From assembly GCF_014698965.1 (NCBI RefSeq), contig NZ_JACXAE010000050.1:1-64000 (forward strand): a stretch of 64,000 bases of DNA, written 5' to 3'. Position 1 is the first letter of the stretch, and the number at the start of each line of letters is the position of its first letter. Below, piece by piece: positions 33,346-41,474 of the stretch. This DNA comes from Iningainema tapete BLCC-T55 (GTDB lineage Bacteria; Cyanobacteriota; Cyanobacteriia; Cyanobacteriales; Nostocaceae). The notes below the pieces were generated by a model that saw only the letters and a program-made list of their open reading frames with translations, did no database searches and had not been told where the DNA came from. A program made the position numbers and the translations under genes.

Positions 33346-34041
33346 ATGCCGATTAAACTTTACGATTTAGCAGGAGCAAAGGACGATTGCCGCTTTAGTC
33401 CCCCTTGTTGGCAAGTCAAGATGGCTTTGAAACACAAAGGACTTGATGTGGAAGAAATTCCTTGGCGGTTTACAGAGAAAGAGGCGATCGCTTTTTCTGG
33501 GCAGGGAAAGGTTCCTGTCTTAGTTGATGGCGACAAGACTGTGGTTGATAGTTGGGAAATTGTTCGTTACTTGGAAACGACTTATGCTGATCGCCCGAGT
33601 TTATTTGACGGCAAGATGGGCGAATCGGGGGCTTTATTCATCAAGTTTTGGTGTCTACAAGCTATTAATCCAATTATCTTTCAGATTATTCTGCCAGATT
33701 TGTTTGAGCATTTACATTCCAAGGATAAAGCGTACTTTCGCGAGAGTCGGGAGAAACTTTTGGGAGTGACGCTGGAAGAATTTGCCGCCCCGAATGATGC
33801 AACTATTGCTGCTTTGCGAACAGCTTTATCTCCGCTGAGGGAAGTTCTAGAACGTCAGCCTTATCTGGGCGGCGAGCAGCCCTATTTTGCCGACTATATT
33901 GTATTTGCACTATTTCAATGGGCAAGGGCAGTCAGTCCAATCCAGTTGCTCTCCAAAGACGATCTAATTTATGGTTGGCGCGATCGCTTGCTGGATGCTT
34001 TCAATGGTTATGCTCGCAATGCATCTGGTTATCCAGTCTAA
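33346..34041 (+). CDS. Glutathione S-transferase family protein
   Basis: 231 aa. A thioredoxin-fold N-domain with SPPCWQVKMALKHKGL, the cis-Pro motif GKVPVLVDGD and the glutathione-binding DSWEIVRYLE; an all-helical C-domain with PYFADYIVFALFQWA. The SPPC motif places Ser/Cys at the catalytic N-cap. It is similar to the beta-etherase-like GSTs. It stands alone; probably detoxification. Confidence 0.88.
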   Translation: MPIKLYDLAGAKDDCRFSPPCWQVKMALKHKGLDVEEIPWRFTEKEAIAFSGQGKVPVLVDGDKTVVDSWEIVRYLETTYADRPSLFDGKMGESGALFIKFWCLQAINPIIFQIILPDLFEHLHSKDKAYFRESREKLLGVTLEEFAAPNDATIAALRTALSPLREVLERQPYLGGEQPYFADYIVFALFQWARAVSPIQLLSKDDLIYGWRDRLLDAFNGYARNASGYPV

Positions 34042-34208
34042 AAATTTCTTGAAGGGACAGTATGAGTTGAGTTAATGGTAACAAACACGAATTCAGTATG
34101 ATAAGTATAAAGTAGGTCAAGAATTAGAAAACTTGATTCTGTATAATACAAGCGTTTTTATCAAGCTTCCTGAGACTAAGTTTGATTTAATAGCAAAGGA
34201 GCGATCGC

Positions 34209-35045
34209 TTGAACATCTTAGAATTTACCCTATTGGTTGGGCTTAGCTCAGCCACCGCAGGCTTCCTGGGAGCAATGACAGGCTTGGGGGGTGGTGTAGT
34301 GCTTGTCCCCCTACTAACTTTAGTCTTTGGAGTTGATATTCGTTACGCAATTGGTGCTTCTCTAGTGTCTGTGATTGCAACTTCATCCGGCGCAGCCTCA
34401 GCATATGTCAAAGAAGGCTACACCAATCTGCGGTTGGGAATGTTCTTGGAAGTAGCCACAACATTTGGGGCAATAGCGGGTGCAACTATAGCAGCTTACA
34501 CCCCTACGAGAATACTAGCTGTGGTCTTTGGATTTGTTTTACTTTACAGTGCTTACCTGTCACGTCAACCCCGTTCCGAACACGTAGATAATACACCAGG
34601 CGATCCTCTAGCAACTCGTTTGAAGTTAAATAGCACTTACCCCACTCCTGAAGGGGAGCAACCTTACAATGTTCATGCTGTTGGGGCTGGATTTAGTTTG
34701 ATGTTTGTCGCTGGAGTGCTTTCCGGATTACTGGGTATTGGTTCGGGCGCACTCAAAGTATTAGCGATGGATCAATTTATGCGCATTCCGTTTAAAGTTT
34801 CCACCACTACCAGCAACTTTATGATTGGGGTAACAGCAGCAGCTAGTGCTGGAGTTTACCTAAAACGAGGTTACATCGATCCGGGATTGGCAATGCCTGT
34901 AATGTTAGGGGTACTTTTAGGAGCATTGTTGGGTGCAAAGGTTTTAGTAAGAGCAAGAGTAGAAGTGTTAAGAACTATTTTTAGTTTGGTAATTTTGCTG
35001 CTAGCAATTCAAATGATATATAACGGTTTTACTGGGAGGATTTAA
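34209..35045 (+). CDS. TauE/SafE-family sulfite/anion exporter
   Basis: 278 aa, about eight spans. It starts TTG at 34209 with AAGGAG 7 bases upstream. The two internal repeats carry GAMTGLGGGVVLVPLL and AGVLSGLLGIGSGALKVL, the family signature, and residues 110-145 form a hydrophilic central loop. Its partner DUF1634 follows at once (1-base gap). Substrates in the family are sulfite, sulfoacetate and related organosulfur anions. Confidence 0.9.
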   Translation: MNILEFTLLVGLSSATAGFLGAMTGLGGGVVLVPLLTLVFGVDIRYAIGASLVSVIATSSGAASAYVKEGYTNLRLGMFLEVATTFGAIAGATIAAYTPTRILAVVFGFVLLYSAYLSRQPRSEHVDNTPGDPLATRLKLNSTYPTPEGEQPYNVHAVGAGFSLMFVAGVLSGLLGIGSGALKVLAMDQFMRIPFKVSTTTSNFMIGVTAAASAGVYLKRGYIDPGLAMPVMLGVLLGALLGAKVLVRARVEVLRTIFSLVILLLAIQMIYNGFTGRI

Positions 35046-35046
35046 G

Positions 35047-35436
35047 GTGTCTCGAACTAGACGAAACTTAAATGAAAGACAAGTGGAAATTTTTGTCGGC
35101 AACCTATTAAGATCTGGGGTACTTGTTGCTACAATTGTGGTATTTGTGGGTGGTTTTTTATATCTAATTTATCACGGTTTGGAGGCTCCCAACTATGGGA
35201 TTTTTCGCGGCGAACCACCGATTTTTCGCTCTCCTCAAGGAGTAGCAACAGCAGTTTTATCAGGTCGTCGTAGAGGTATAATCCAATTTGGACTTCTATT
35301 ATTAATTGCTACTCCTATTGCTAGAGTAGTTTTTTCCTTATTAGCCTTCGTGCGGCAGCGAGATTTTCTCTACGTAATTATAACTCTAATTGTACTTTCT
35401 GGACTAATATATAGTCTAGTTTGGGAACAGACTTAA
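35047..35436 (+). CDS. DUF1634 membrane protein
   Basis: 129 aa, three spans (VLVATIVVFVGGFLYLIYHG, FGLLLLIATPIARVVFSLLA, YVIITLIVLSGLIYSLVW). GTG start with GGGAGG inside the end of the TauE gene. DUF1634 genes habitually follow TauE/SafE genes, so it is probably an accessory subunit of that exporter. Confidence 0.85.
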   Translation: MSRTRRNLNERQVEIFVGNLLRSGVLVATIVVFVGGFLYLIYHGLEAPNYGIFRGEPPIFRSPQGVATAVLSGRRRGIIQFGLLLLIATPIARVVFSLLAFVRQRDFLYVIITLIVLSGLIYSLVWEQT

Positions 35437-35451
35437 CTAGCATTCCCCACC

Positions 35452-35583
35452 CTACGCTGTTGATTTGTTTATCTGTGTTCGTTGTGCAATTGTGCTAGCC
35501 AACTTCTCAAATTCACGATACACATTTTTAGCTGCTTTATTATAAGAACCCAGAGCGCCATCAGCTGGTTTCAAGTAGAACAT
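35452..35583 (-). pseudogene. Coding-like fragment, 43 codons
   Basis: From ATG 35583 the frame reads FYLKPADGALGSYNKAAKNV then YREFEKLASTIAQRTQINKS, a helical peptide with normal composition. The frame stays open upstream into the truncated PIN gene on the other strand (GYKNYLISL). Probably the tail of a lost gene. No ribosome-binding site. Confidence 0.35.
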
Positions 35584-35610
35584 CAGTGATATTAAGTAGT
35601 TTTTATAACC

Positions 35611-35913
35611 GTGGGTAATTTTTCTGCGCTTCTCGACGCTTGTGTTATTTTTCCTTATTCTTTGTCTAATATATTACTGGAAGCAGCGTATAGGGGACTG
35701 TACCGAGTTCATTTTTCTCATCAAATCTTGGACGAGGCGATTGGGAACCGAGTAAAAAGGGGAAAAATGAATCAAGTAGCAGCAGATAAATTTCGGGCGG
35801 CTCTGATTAGAGGATTTTCTCATGCGCTAGTAGAAGCTCCTGCGGATTTAGAGGAGCTGATCATTGATCGCAAGATTGGCGCAGCTACCATTATCATTGA
35901 TCCCAATGAATAA
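35611..35913 (+). pseudogene. Truncated PIN-domain toxin
   Basis: 100 aa from GTG 35611. The N-terminus ALLDACVIFPYSLSNILLEA has the first catalytic Asp of a PIN RNase, and the DEAIGNRVKRG helix is present. It breaks off before the conserved second acidic cluster and C-terminal strand (the family is typically 140-190 aa here); the last 15 residues read differently. No antitoxin adjoins it. Likely inactive remnant. Confidence 0.6.
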
Positions 35914-36025
35914 GACTCCAGGTTTTTGGTGGTTTGGCAAGTCATTAGCATACTCACTGCTTCCACCATAGAATATTGCCACAAATATACTTTTGGCTGA
36001 AGGGTGTAACTTACTCATCCTCGGT

Positions 36026-36090
36026 TTCTTATGTACAATGCAAAAAATCTTCTTGTACATAAGAAAAACAATCTTGACAAATTTGTCAAG
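36026..36090. repeat. 13-bp inverted repeat and 18-bp palindrome
   Basis: TTCTTATGTACAA (36026-36038) is inverted at 36053-36065 with a 14-base gap. A perfect palindrome CTTGACAAATTTGTCAAG follows at 36073-36090. Both lie 20-80 bases downstream of the Rep-like gene. They may form a bidirectional terminator or a partition/resolution site of the former plasmid. Confidence 0.5.
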
Positions 36091-36109
36091 TACAAAGACG
36101 TTAAACCGG

Positions 36110-37771
36110 TTAAGATAGCACAGACAGCAGAATGGCGTGGTCTTGCGGTTGAATGTTGCGCTTTCCGGTTTCCACCATTTTGACCCAACTCGCACTGCGA
36201 CCAATTTTACTGGCAAGTTGGCTCTGACTTAGCCCTTTGGCAATTCGCATTTGTTTGAGCAGCTCAGCGGAGTCGATTTTTTGAAGTACTGGTTTTGCGA
36301 TCGCCGCTGATAAATGCGCAGGCACAGGCGTAATGACTGACCCTTTTTTCGATTCAATTTCCCGGTGGTATCGTCTGCGTGACTCGTCAATTTCATTCAA
36401 GCGATTGGCGATCGCTTCCGGCGGTTGAATCCACAATCTTGCCGACAACAGACGATTAAATTTGCCATGAATGCGCCTGGTTTTATCCGTTAATCGCTCT
36501 CCTTGTGCTGCTGCGGCATCTTTTGCCCAAAACTCGACTGCAAGGTCTGGATCGTCGGGAATTTGAGCGAATAAACTCGGCTCAACAGCATCACCCTCTA
36601 CCCAGTATTCCATCGGGTAAGTGTTTGGATCGGGGGTAATTTGCCAACCTCGACTCAACAAAGCTTTGACGGTTTTGACCCATGACTCAACGAGTTTCGC
36701 CCGCGCTTTTGAGTCAGTTTTCGCCACCTGTAATGCAGGTTCACCAAATGCAATTCTTAACAGAGATTCTGCTATCAATGGACTATTTCGATTAATCTTC
36801 GTCTTAAACAGAAGCCATGTCATTAATCGCGCCGCACCTTCATAATGATGGTACGTTGCCATAATGTCCTGAATTAACGTTTTAGATAGGATGCAATACT
36901 CGTAGTAAGCCTGCTTCTGAGCACGCATCTGTTCATTAAGAAAATACTTTGCCCACGCCCCGCAGCGAATATTGAGAGTAAACCCAACCAGTTGTTGCTT
37001 TTCACCAGCAGTTTCTCCCTCGTCGTTGGCAATACATTCTTGGAAATGCAAAATAGGTTCGGCAATTTCCCACAACCAAGTGCGACTGACGCTAAAAGTG
37101 GGAATCCGTCCTTGTTCGGGCCACGATACATACACCAGCAAATGACACGGCTGTTTTGCCAAATCGAGCATCAGAGTCAGCTTTTGCTGCTTGTTCAACT
37201 TTTTGTTTTTATTCAGCCCCAGATATTGCTCAAGCTGAGTATCGCTAATTGTAAACGATTGCTCCCACGGTCGATTCAGTTGCGTTGCGTGTGCAGCATA
37301 AATCAGATGCAAACACGTTGCCCGCAAATCAAACTGCTCAATCAGCGCGATCGCCAGATCTCGTTCTAATACCGATGGATCTTTTGCATACAGATCGTCA
37401 GAAAGCCAAAACGAAATATAACCCTTTCCCTTGGCAACCAAACTTTTATAGTAAGCTTCTCCCTCTTCCGAGGTCAACCAAGGCAGGTCACTTCCTTGTG
37501 TTAAGATATTTGCACCTTCCCATATCAGCCGATTTGATGCCGCGTAGTCCGTCATGCCATCGGGAAACAAGTCTGGGCTTGTCTCCGGTCGTTTTCCCGT
37601 TCGTTTCGATCCTGATTTCGTGGATTTACTCCGCTGCGACTGACGCAATTGTGTTTTACTGAGTGTTGCACTTTCCGGCTCATCAGTCACAACTTCAACA
37701 TTAACTGTAGAAATCTCTGGTGATTTCATCTCAGGTTGAGTTTGAGTTGTTTTTGCACGATTGGATGTCAT
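36110..37771 (-). CDS. Plasmid-replication-type protein with C-terminal XRE helix-turn-helix
   Basis: 553 aa. Residues 1-70 are a basic Ser/Thr/Lys-rich tail. The central 400 residues are mixed helical with AIALIEQFDLRATCLHLIYA, QLEQYLGLN and a Trp-rich part. The last 65 residues are a Cro/XRE HTH (LLKQMRIAKGLSQSQLASKI, GRSASWVKMVETGKRNIQPQ). Such proteins occur on cyanobacterial plasmids. An array of about 40-bp repeats starting 228 bases upstream of its start strongly suggests an initiator-iteron relationship, though the protein could also be a regulator. No Rep-family motif is certain by eye. Confidence 0.6.
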   Translation of the reverse strand: MTSNRAKTTQTQPEMKSPEISTVNVEVVTDEPESATLSKTQLRQSQRSKSTKSGSKRTGKRPETSPDLFPDGMTDYAASNRLIWEGANILTQGSDLPWLTSEEGEAYYKSLVAKGKGYISFWLSDDLYAKDPSVLERDLAIALIEQFDLRATCLHLIYAAHATQLNRPWEQSFTISDTQLEQYLGLNKNKKLNKQQKLTLMLDLAKQPCHLLVYVSWPEQGRIPTFSVSRTWLWEIAEPILHFQECIANDEGETAGEKQQLVGFTLNIRCGAWAKYFLNEQMRAQKQAYYEYCILSKTLIQDIMATYHHYEGAARLMTWLLFKTKINRNSPLIAESLLRIAFGEPALQVAKTDSKARAKLVESWVKTVKALLSRGWQITPDPNTYPMEYWVEGDAVEPSLFAQIPDDPDLAVEFWAKDAAAAQGERLTDKTRRIHGKFNRLLSARLWIQPPEAIANRLNEIDESRRRYHREIESKKGSVITPVPAHLSAAIAKPVLQKIDSAELLKQMRIAKGLSQSQLASKIGRSASWVKMVETGKRNIQPQDHAILLSVLS

Positions 37772-38634
37772 AGCAAATCACAGGTACTTACGTCTTCGCG
37801 CTTAACAAGCGAAGTAAACTGCCGAATGCCGCTATCTTACATCAAATACAAAAATTTGCGTTTTTCCCATCACAAATTCCTACCGTTTTTTCGATGTCGA
37901 GCGTTTATCTGTAATGCTTCAATAGCAAGACATACAGCGTTCACTGATCGCAAAGCCGCGCTCTTTTAGTCACAATATTCCCCGCACTCAGAGAAATCGT
38001 CACAAGTCAGTCACATTCCCCTAAATTTACCCCTGTTTCGGGTAAGTGGTCACAAAAAAGTAGATTTATCCCCCCAAAAGGGGAAGTGGTCACAAGAATT
38101 AAAGCTGACCCCATACTTTTGGTAGATGCATCCCAGTCACAGATTTCCTTTTTTTCCGGGAAGCAGTCTACATAATCTCGGTCACAATGCGTGCAAACAA
38201 GCTTCTATTTGGGGGAAGCAGTCACACTATCTCGGTCACATCCCCTGTTTTGGGGAAATAGTCACAATAATTTCATTTATCCCCTGTTTCGGGGAAATAG
38301 TCACATCAAAGTCAGCGATTGATTAATGCTGTCTTCTGCCATACTGAGAGAGCGATCGCAAGAAGACTATTACTCATTGTTGGGGAGCAAGCTTCCCACT
38401 TTGGAAATCCCCCTCACTGTAGACAAAAACCCCTCTCAATCGGGGAAGATATACCCCCCAAAAGTGAAATAAGTCACTGGAAATTTCTGGAAATAGGCAC
38501 AGTGTAAAGCTTTTAGATCGCGTTACCAAGTCCGATCACTTTGATCATATTGATCCGGTAGAGTCACAAATACCAAATTGTGACCGCTGATATTGTGGGA
38601 CGTACCTAAGAACCGATGAGCGTACATAAGAATC
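37772..38634. other. Non-coding region containing a candidate replication origin
   Basis: No gene seen in 863 bases. 37999-38305 holds the GTCACA/CCCC...GGGG iteron array described separately; beyond it is a HIP1 octamer and degenerate half-units (CGGGGAAGATATACCCCC near 38438; GAGTCACAAA and TTGTGACC near 38560-38580). Confidence 0.55.
37999..38305. repeat. Iteron array, unit CCCCTGTTTCGGGGAAATAGTCACA
   Basis: GTCACA begins at 37999, 38010, 38049, 38089, 38136, 38181, 38221, 38235, 38261 and 38300, mostly at 39-47 base intervals. Most copies follow a small hairpin with C4 and G4 arms (best at 38242-38266 and 38281-38305, nearly identical). All copies share one orientation. Regular directly oriented repeats next to a Rep-like gene are the hallmark of iteron-controlled plasmid origins. 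Confidence 0.75.
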
Positions 38635-39006
38635 ATGTCCCACTGCCAACCAATTGACGATCTTCGAGCGGCGATCGCCAAACTTAACTTAGAGCAAGCA
38701 CAACTACTTCAGTGTGACCTAGAAACCCTGATTGAGCAATTGCAAGTAAAACCGTTTCAGGAACCTACCGTTGTCAAAGCAAATTTAGTAGTTCAGGAAG
38801 TGCGTCATATCGAGGGCGTCACCTACCAATTAGAGCGAGTCAAGTGTGGTAAGGAAGGATGCAAGTGTACAGAGGCTCCAATTCACGGTCCTTATTGGTA
38901 TGCCTACTGGCGAGTCAATGACCGTCAAAAAACACGGTACATTGGAAAGCGATTTAAGACAATCGATGTTTTTGAGCGACTAAACCTCGGCGGGAGCAGC
39001 CAATAA
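38635..39006 (+). CDS. DUF6788-like protein
   Basis: 123 aa. The helical N-terminus (LRAAIAKLNLEQAQLLQCDL) precedes YQLERVKCGKEGCKCTEAPI then HGPYWYAYWRVNDRQKTRYI, a compact motif with three Cys and many aromatics, which is frequent in plasmid and phage-borne cyanobacterial genes. It probably binds zinc and nucleic acid; inference. Related motif in the gene at 4100-4705. Confidence 0.7.
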   Translation: MSHCQPIDDLRAAIAKLNLEQAQLLQCDLETLIEQLQVKPFQEPTVVKANLVVQEVRHIEGVTYQLERVKCGKEGCKCTEAPIHGPYWYAYWRVNDRQKTRYIGKRFKTIDVFERLNLGGSSQ

Positions 39007-39088
39007 CATATTCTTAAAGCATAGTTGTCTCTTGGGGATACTGCTGCAACAGTATTGTTATATTTGGTTTAAACAGAGGTAAAATAAA

Positions 39089-39325
39089 ATGGAAAAGGTA
39101 GTCACTTTAGAGGAAGCTTTAGAATTGGTCAAGCAGCTGTCGCTAGTTGACAAAGTGCGATTGATTGAGCAAGTAGCGCCTCAAATCGAAAGGGAATTGA
39201 CAAATGCTCAACCTCAACCGAGAAAGTCTTTGAGAGGGCTGTGGCGGGGTAGTAATATTACTGAGTCAGATATTGCTGAAGCAAGACAGCAAATGTGGGG
39301 AAACTTCCCGCGTGAGGATGTTTGA
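39089..39325 (+). CDS. Antitoxin of a VapBC-type module
   Basis: 78 aa. N-terminal helices (LEEALELVKQLSLVDKVRLI) and a C-terminal toxin-wrapping tail SLRGLWRGSNITESDIAEAR, which is typical of cyanobacterial antitoxins paired with PIN toxins. The stop overlaps the toxin's ATG by one base (TGATG, 39323-39327). Confidence 0.82.
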   Translation: MEKVVTLEEALELVKQLSLVDKVRLIEQVAPQIERELTNAQPQPRKSLRGLWRGSNITESDIAEARQQMWGNFPREDV

Positions 39326-39726
39326 TGAGGAATGCGGTAACGGATACTCATGCTCTAATTTGGTATTTGGAAGATAGTCCGCGCCTTAGTTATGCTGCTA
39401 ACGAGGCTTTTAAAAGGTGCGACAAAGGAGAGATTGTTATTTATATCCCGACGATTTGCATAGTAGAAATTGTGTATTTACAAGAAAGAGGACGCATCTC
39501 GACGGGTATGAAGGCGCAGTTAGAAGCTGGATTAATGGCTGGGACTAGTGGGATGGTTCTAGCCAATCTTACATCTGAGGTGGTTGATGCATTAGCTACA
39601 ATACCGCGAGATAGTGTCCCTGATATGCCGGACAGGATTATCGCAGCTACTGCTATACATCTGGGTTTACCTCTAATTAGTAAAGACAGTAGGATGCCTT
39701 TATCTGGGGTAAGCATCATCTGGTAG
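39325..39726 (+). CDS. vapC: VapC-like PIN-domain ribonuclease toxin
   Basis: 133 aa. PIN motifs with acidic residues: VTDTHALIWYLED (Asp of the first site), VEIVYLQERGRIS (Glu), VPDMPDRIIAATAIHLGLPL (Asp pair) and the last Asp in ISKDSRM. The family cleaves tRNA or rRNA to stop growth. Starts at ATG 39325; a TTG codon just upstream is not needed. It looks complete. Confidence 0.87.
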   Translation: MRNAVTDTHALIWYLEDSPRLSYAANEAFKRCDKGEIVIYIPTICIVEIVYLQERGRISTGMKAQLEAGLMAGTSGMVLANLTSEVVDALATIPRDSVPDMPDRIIAATAIHLGLPLISKDSRMPLSGVSIIW

Positions 39727-40030
39727 AGTGCGAATTCTGACAATTGCGATCGCACAATTCAAGTCCATTCTTAGACAGCAAAATGTGGGGTGTACCATAA
39801 CTCATTGGTGTCAACTTAAGCCAAAACCTTCATAAATATTTGTTTCCAGGTTAGACCTGGAAATGCTAGTATGGCGGTGCCGCAAGAAAAGGAGGCTTTG
39901 CCTCAAAGTAGGCATTCCCAGCCAGAGACTGGGAACGAGGTGATCTCTCAATGCTTGGCGATTGCGTTGCGCGAATTTTCATTCTTTTCTCCTATACCGT
40001 AGTATCGAACATGTGTTATGTACTAAGCAG
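39727..40030. other. Intergenic region with dispersed repeat
   Basis: No gene. The stretch 39848-39943 contains CCAGGTTAGACCTGG and CCCAGCCAGAGACTGGG, paired palindromic boxes with a GGAGGCTTTGCCTC box between them. This is a dispersed multi-hairpin repeat of the Nostoc kind and may end transcription from vapC or mkoB. Confidence 0.5.
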
Positions 40031-41452
40031 CTATACTAATGAAAGTCCACTTTGAAACAAACTTTCAATAGTTTTTTTGTCTCTGAGGATGGCACCTACC
40101 TCATCTCTATAAGTTAAGCTGGGGTCAGCTCTAAATGATAAAAAGTTAAAGCTTGTCACTATACCAAACTTATCATCACACACAAGAATCTTGCGGTGAG
40201 TGTTTTGCACTTTTTCAAACTGAAAATTCTGATAGTTATTTGCTAATTTCTCTAGTTGCTTTATAGCTGTAGAATCGTTTTGCTGTCCCCATCCACTTTT
40301 TTGCTTTATTCCATATCTGATATAAACTTTAATATTTTTCCTTAACGTCTCCTCTAAAGTTGATAAATACTCACTATCAACAACATTGCTGCGTATCCAA
40401 GGTGAGACTATCATTACCCTGCTTTTTGCTTCTCTCAAAGCTTTGAACAGATAGTCTCGATGTTCTAGCGTATGAATTATTTCTGATATTTTACTTTGAG
40501 TTTTTATTTCATCTAGCTGTCGCTTCAAAGTTTTTCTTTGCTCATTTATTGACTGACTTGTAGCATCAATTAATGAATCTGTATCATTTAGTGTACTAAT
40601 TTTTACACTGAGTGTTTCAACTGTCTCAATAGAATCCTGGGTGATGCCTTCTATCACTTCATTATTAGTTTTTTCAATTTCTGCTTTTTCTTCTTCCGTG
40701 CCTGTGTCAAACCTGAGGATATTACCAAGTACCTTTTGACCTTGAGCATAAAGTTGTTCTATAGTTTGTCTATATTCTACATGAAGATTACCTCTTGAAA
40801 AAGTTTCATATCCTACTTCATTATCATTGGGGCTATTTTTATAAAACACTAGAATAACTTCATGCCATTGTGTGTAAACTTTTTCAATGTTATTAACTTG
40901 TATTAGCTGAGGTCTGCTTTGGCTATTCGACATTCCTAAAGCTTTTTCAATTTCTTCATAATAATCGACTACATCCGCTACTTTCCTGGGTTTAGGAATA
41001 ATACCTTTTAAATTAGCATCACCCTTACCCAGATTCTTGCATTGAAAGTAATGATAAAGTTTTCCATTCAATGCATCTATGTAAAAAGTTTTTGTTTCCG
41101 AAATTGTATCCAATAATGTCTGCATTTCAAGAGCCTTTAATCCTAGCTCTGTGACTTTTAAAGTCTCTTGCTTTGTTACAAGACCTTTTGAAATTAACCC
41201 CGATAATACTTTCTCAACAAAATGGTCATCTACTCCCAAAAAGCTAGATATTTCATTTTTTTCAGTTAAACCATGTGTAATACATTGAATAACAAATTCT
41301 TCTTGTAGCTCCAAGCTTCTATTAGACAAATAAGTTAAATCGAGCATCACAACATAAAAGGGGTACCCTATCGTTTTATAATCAATCACTATAGCTTCTG
41401 GTAGTGAATGATACTTTCTAATTTTATTTTCAAAGTCTACTGCTTCAGTCAT
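40031..41452 (-). CDS. mkoB: PLD-family nuclease, Mokosh MkoB-like
   Basis: 473 aa. The N-terminal 120 residues include a winged-helix-like part (ISSFLGVDDHFVEKVLSGLI, SKGLVTKQETLKVTELGLKA). The middle is coiled coil (residues 255-320). The C-terminal phospholipase D domain has VMIVSPWIRSN and one HKD motif near residue 418 (HRKILVCDDKFG) followed by SFNFLSF. A single HKD enzyme should act as a dimer on nucleic acid. It lies 22 bases downstream of the kinase-helicase gene, which matches the two-gene layout of type I Mokosh defence as I recall it. Confidence 0.82.
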   Translation of the reverse strand: MTEAVDFENKIRKYHSLPEAIVIDYKTIGYPFYVVMLDLTYLSNRSLELQEEFVIQCITHGLTEKNEISSFLGVDDHFVEKVLSGLISKGLVTKQETLKVTELGLKALEMQTLLDTISETKTFYIDALNGKLYHYFQCKNLGKGDANLKGIIPKPRKVADVVDYYEEIEKALGMSNSQSRPQLIQVNNIEKVYTQWHEVILVFYKNSPNDNEVGYETFSRGNLHVEYRQTIEQLYAQGQKVLGNILRFDTGTEEEKAEIEKTNNEVIEGITQDSIETVETLSVKISTLNDTDSLIDATSQSINEQRKTLKRQLDEIKTQSKISEIIHTLEHRDYLFKALREAKSRVMIVSPWIRSNVVDSEYLSTLEETLRKNIKVYIRYGIKQKSGWGQQNDSTAIKQLEKLANNYQNFQFEKVQNTHRKILVCDDKFGIVTSFNFLSFRADPSLTYRDEVGAILRDKKTIESLFQSGLSLV

Positions 41453-41474
41453 TGTTTACTCGCACACAGATTAC

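Noticed and set aside
37999-38305. CRISPR-like repeated units
   Set aside because: Spacing is regular at about 40 bases, but the shared unit is degenerate, the intervening DNA is partly related between units, and no cas gene is present; iterons next to a Rep-like gene explain it better.
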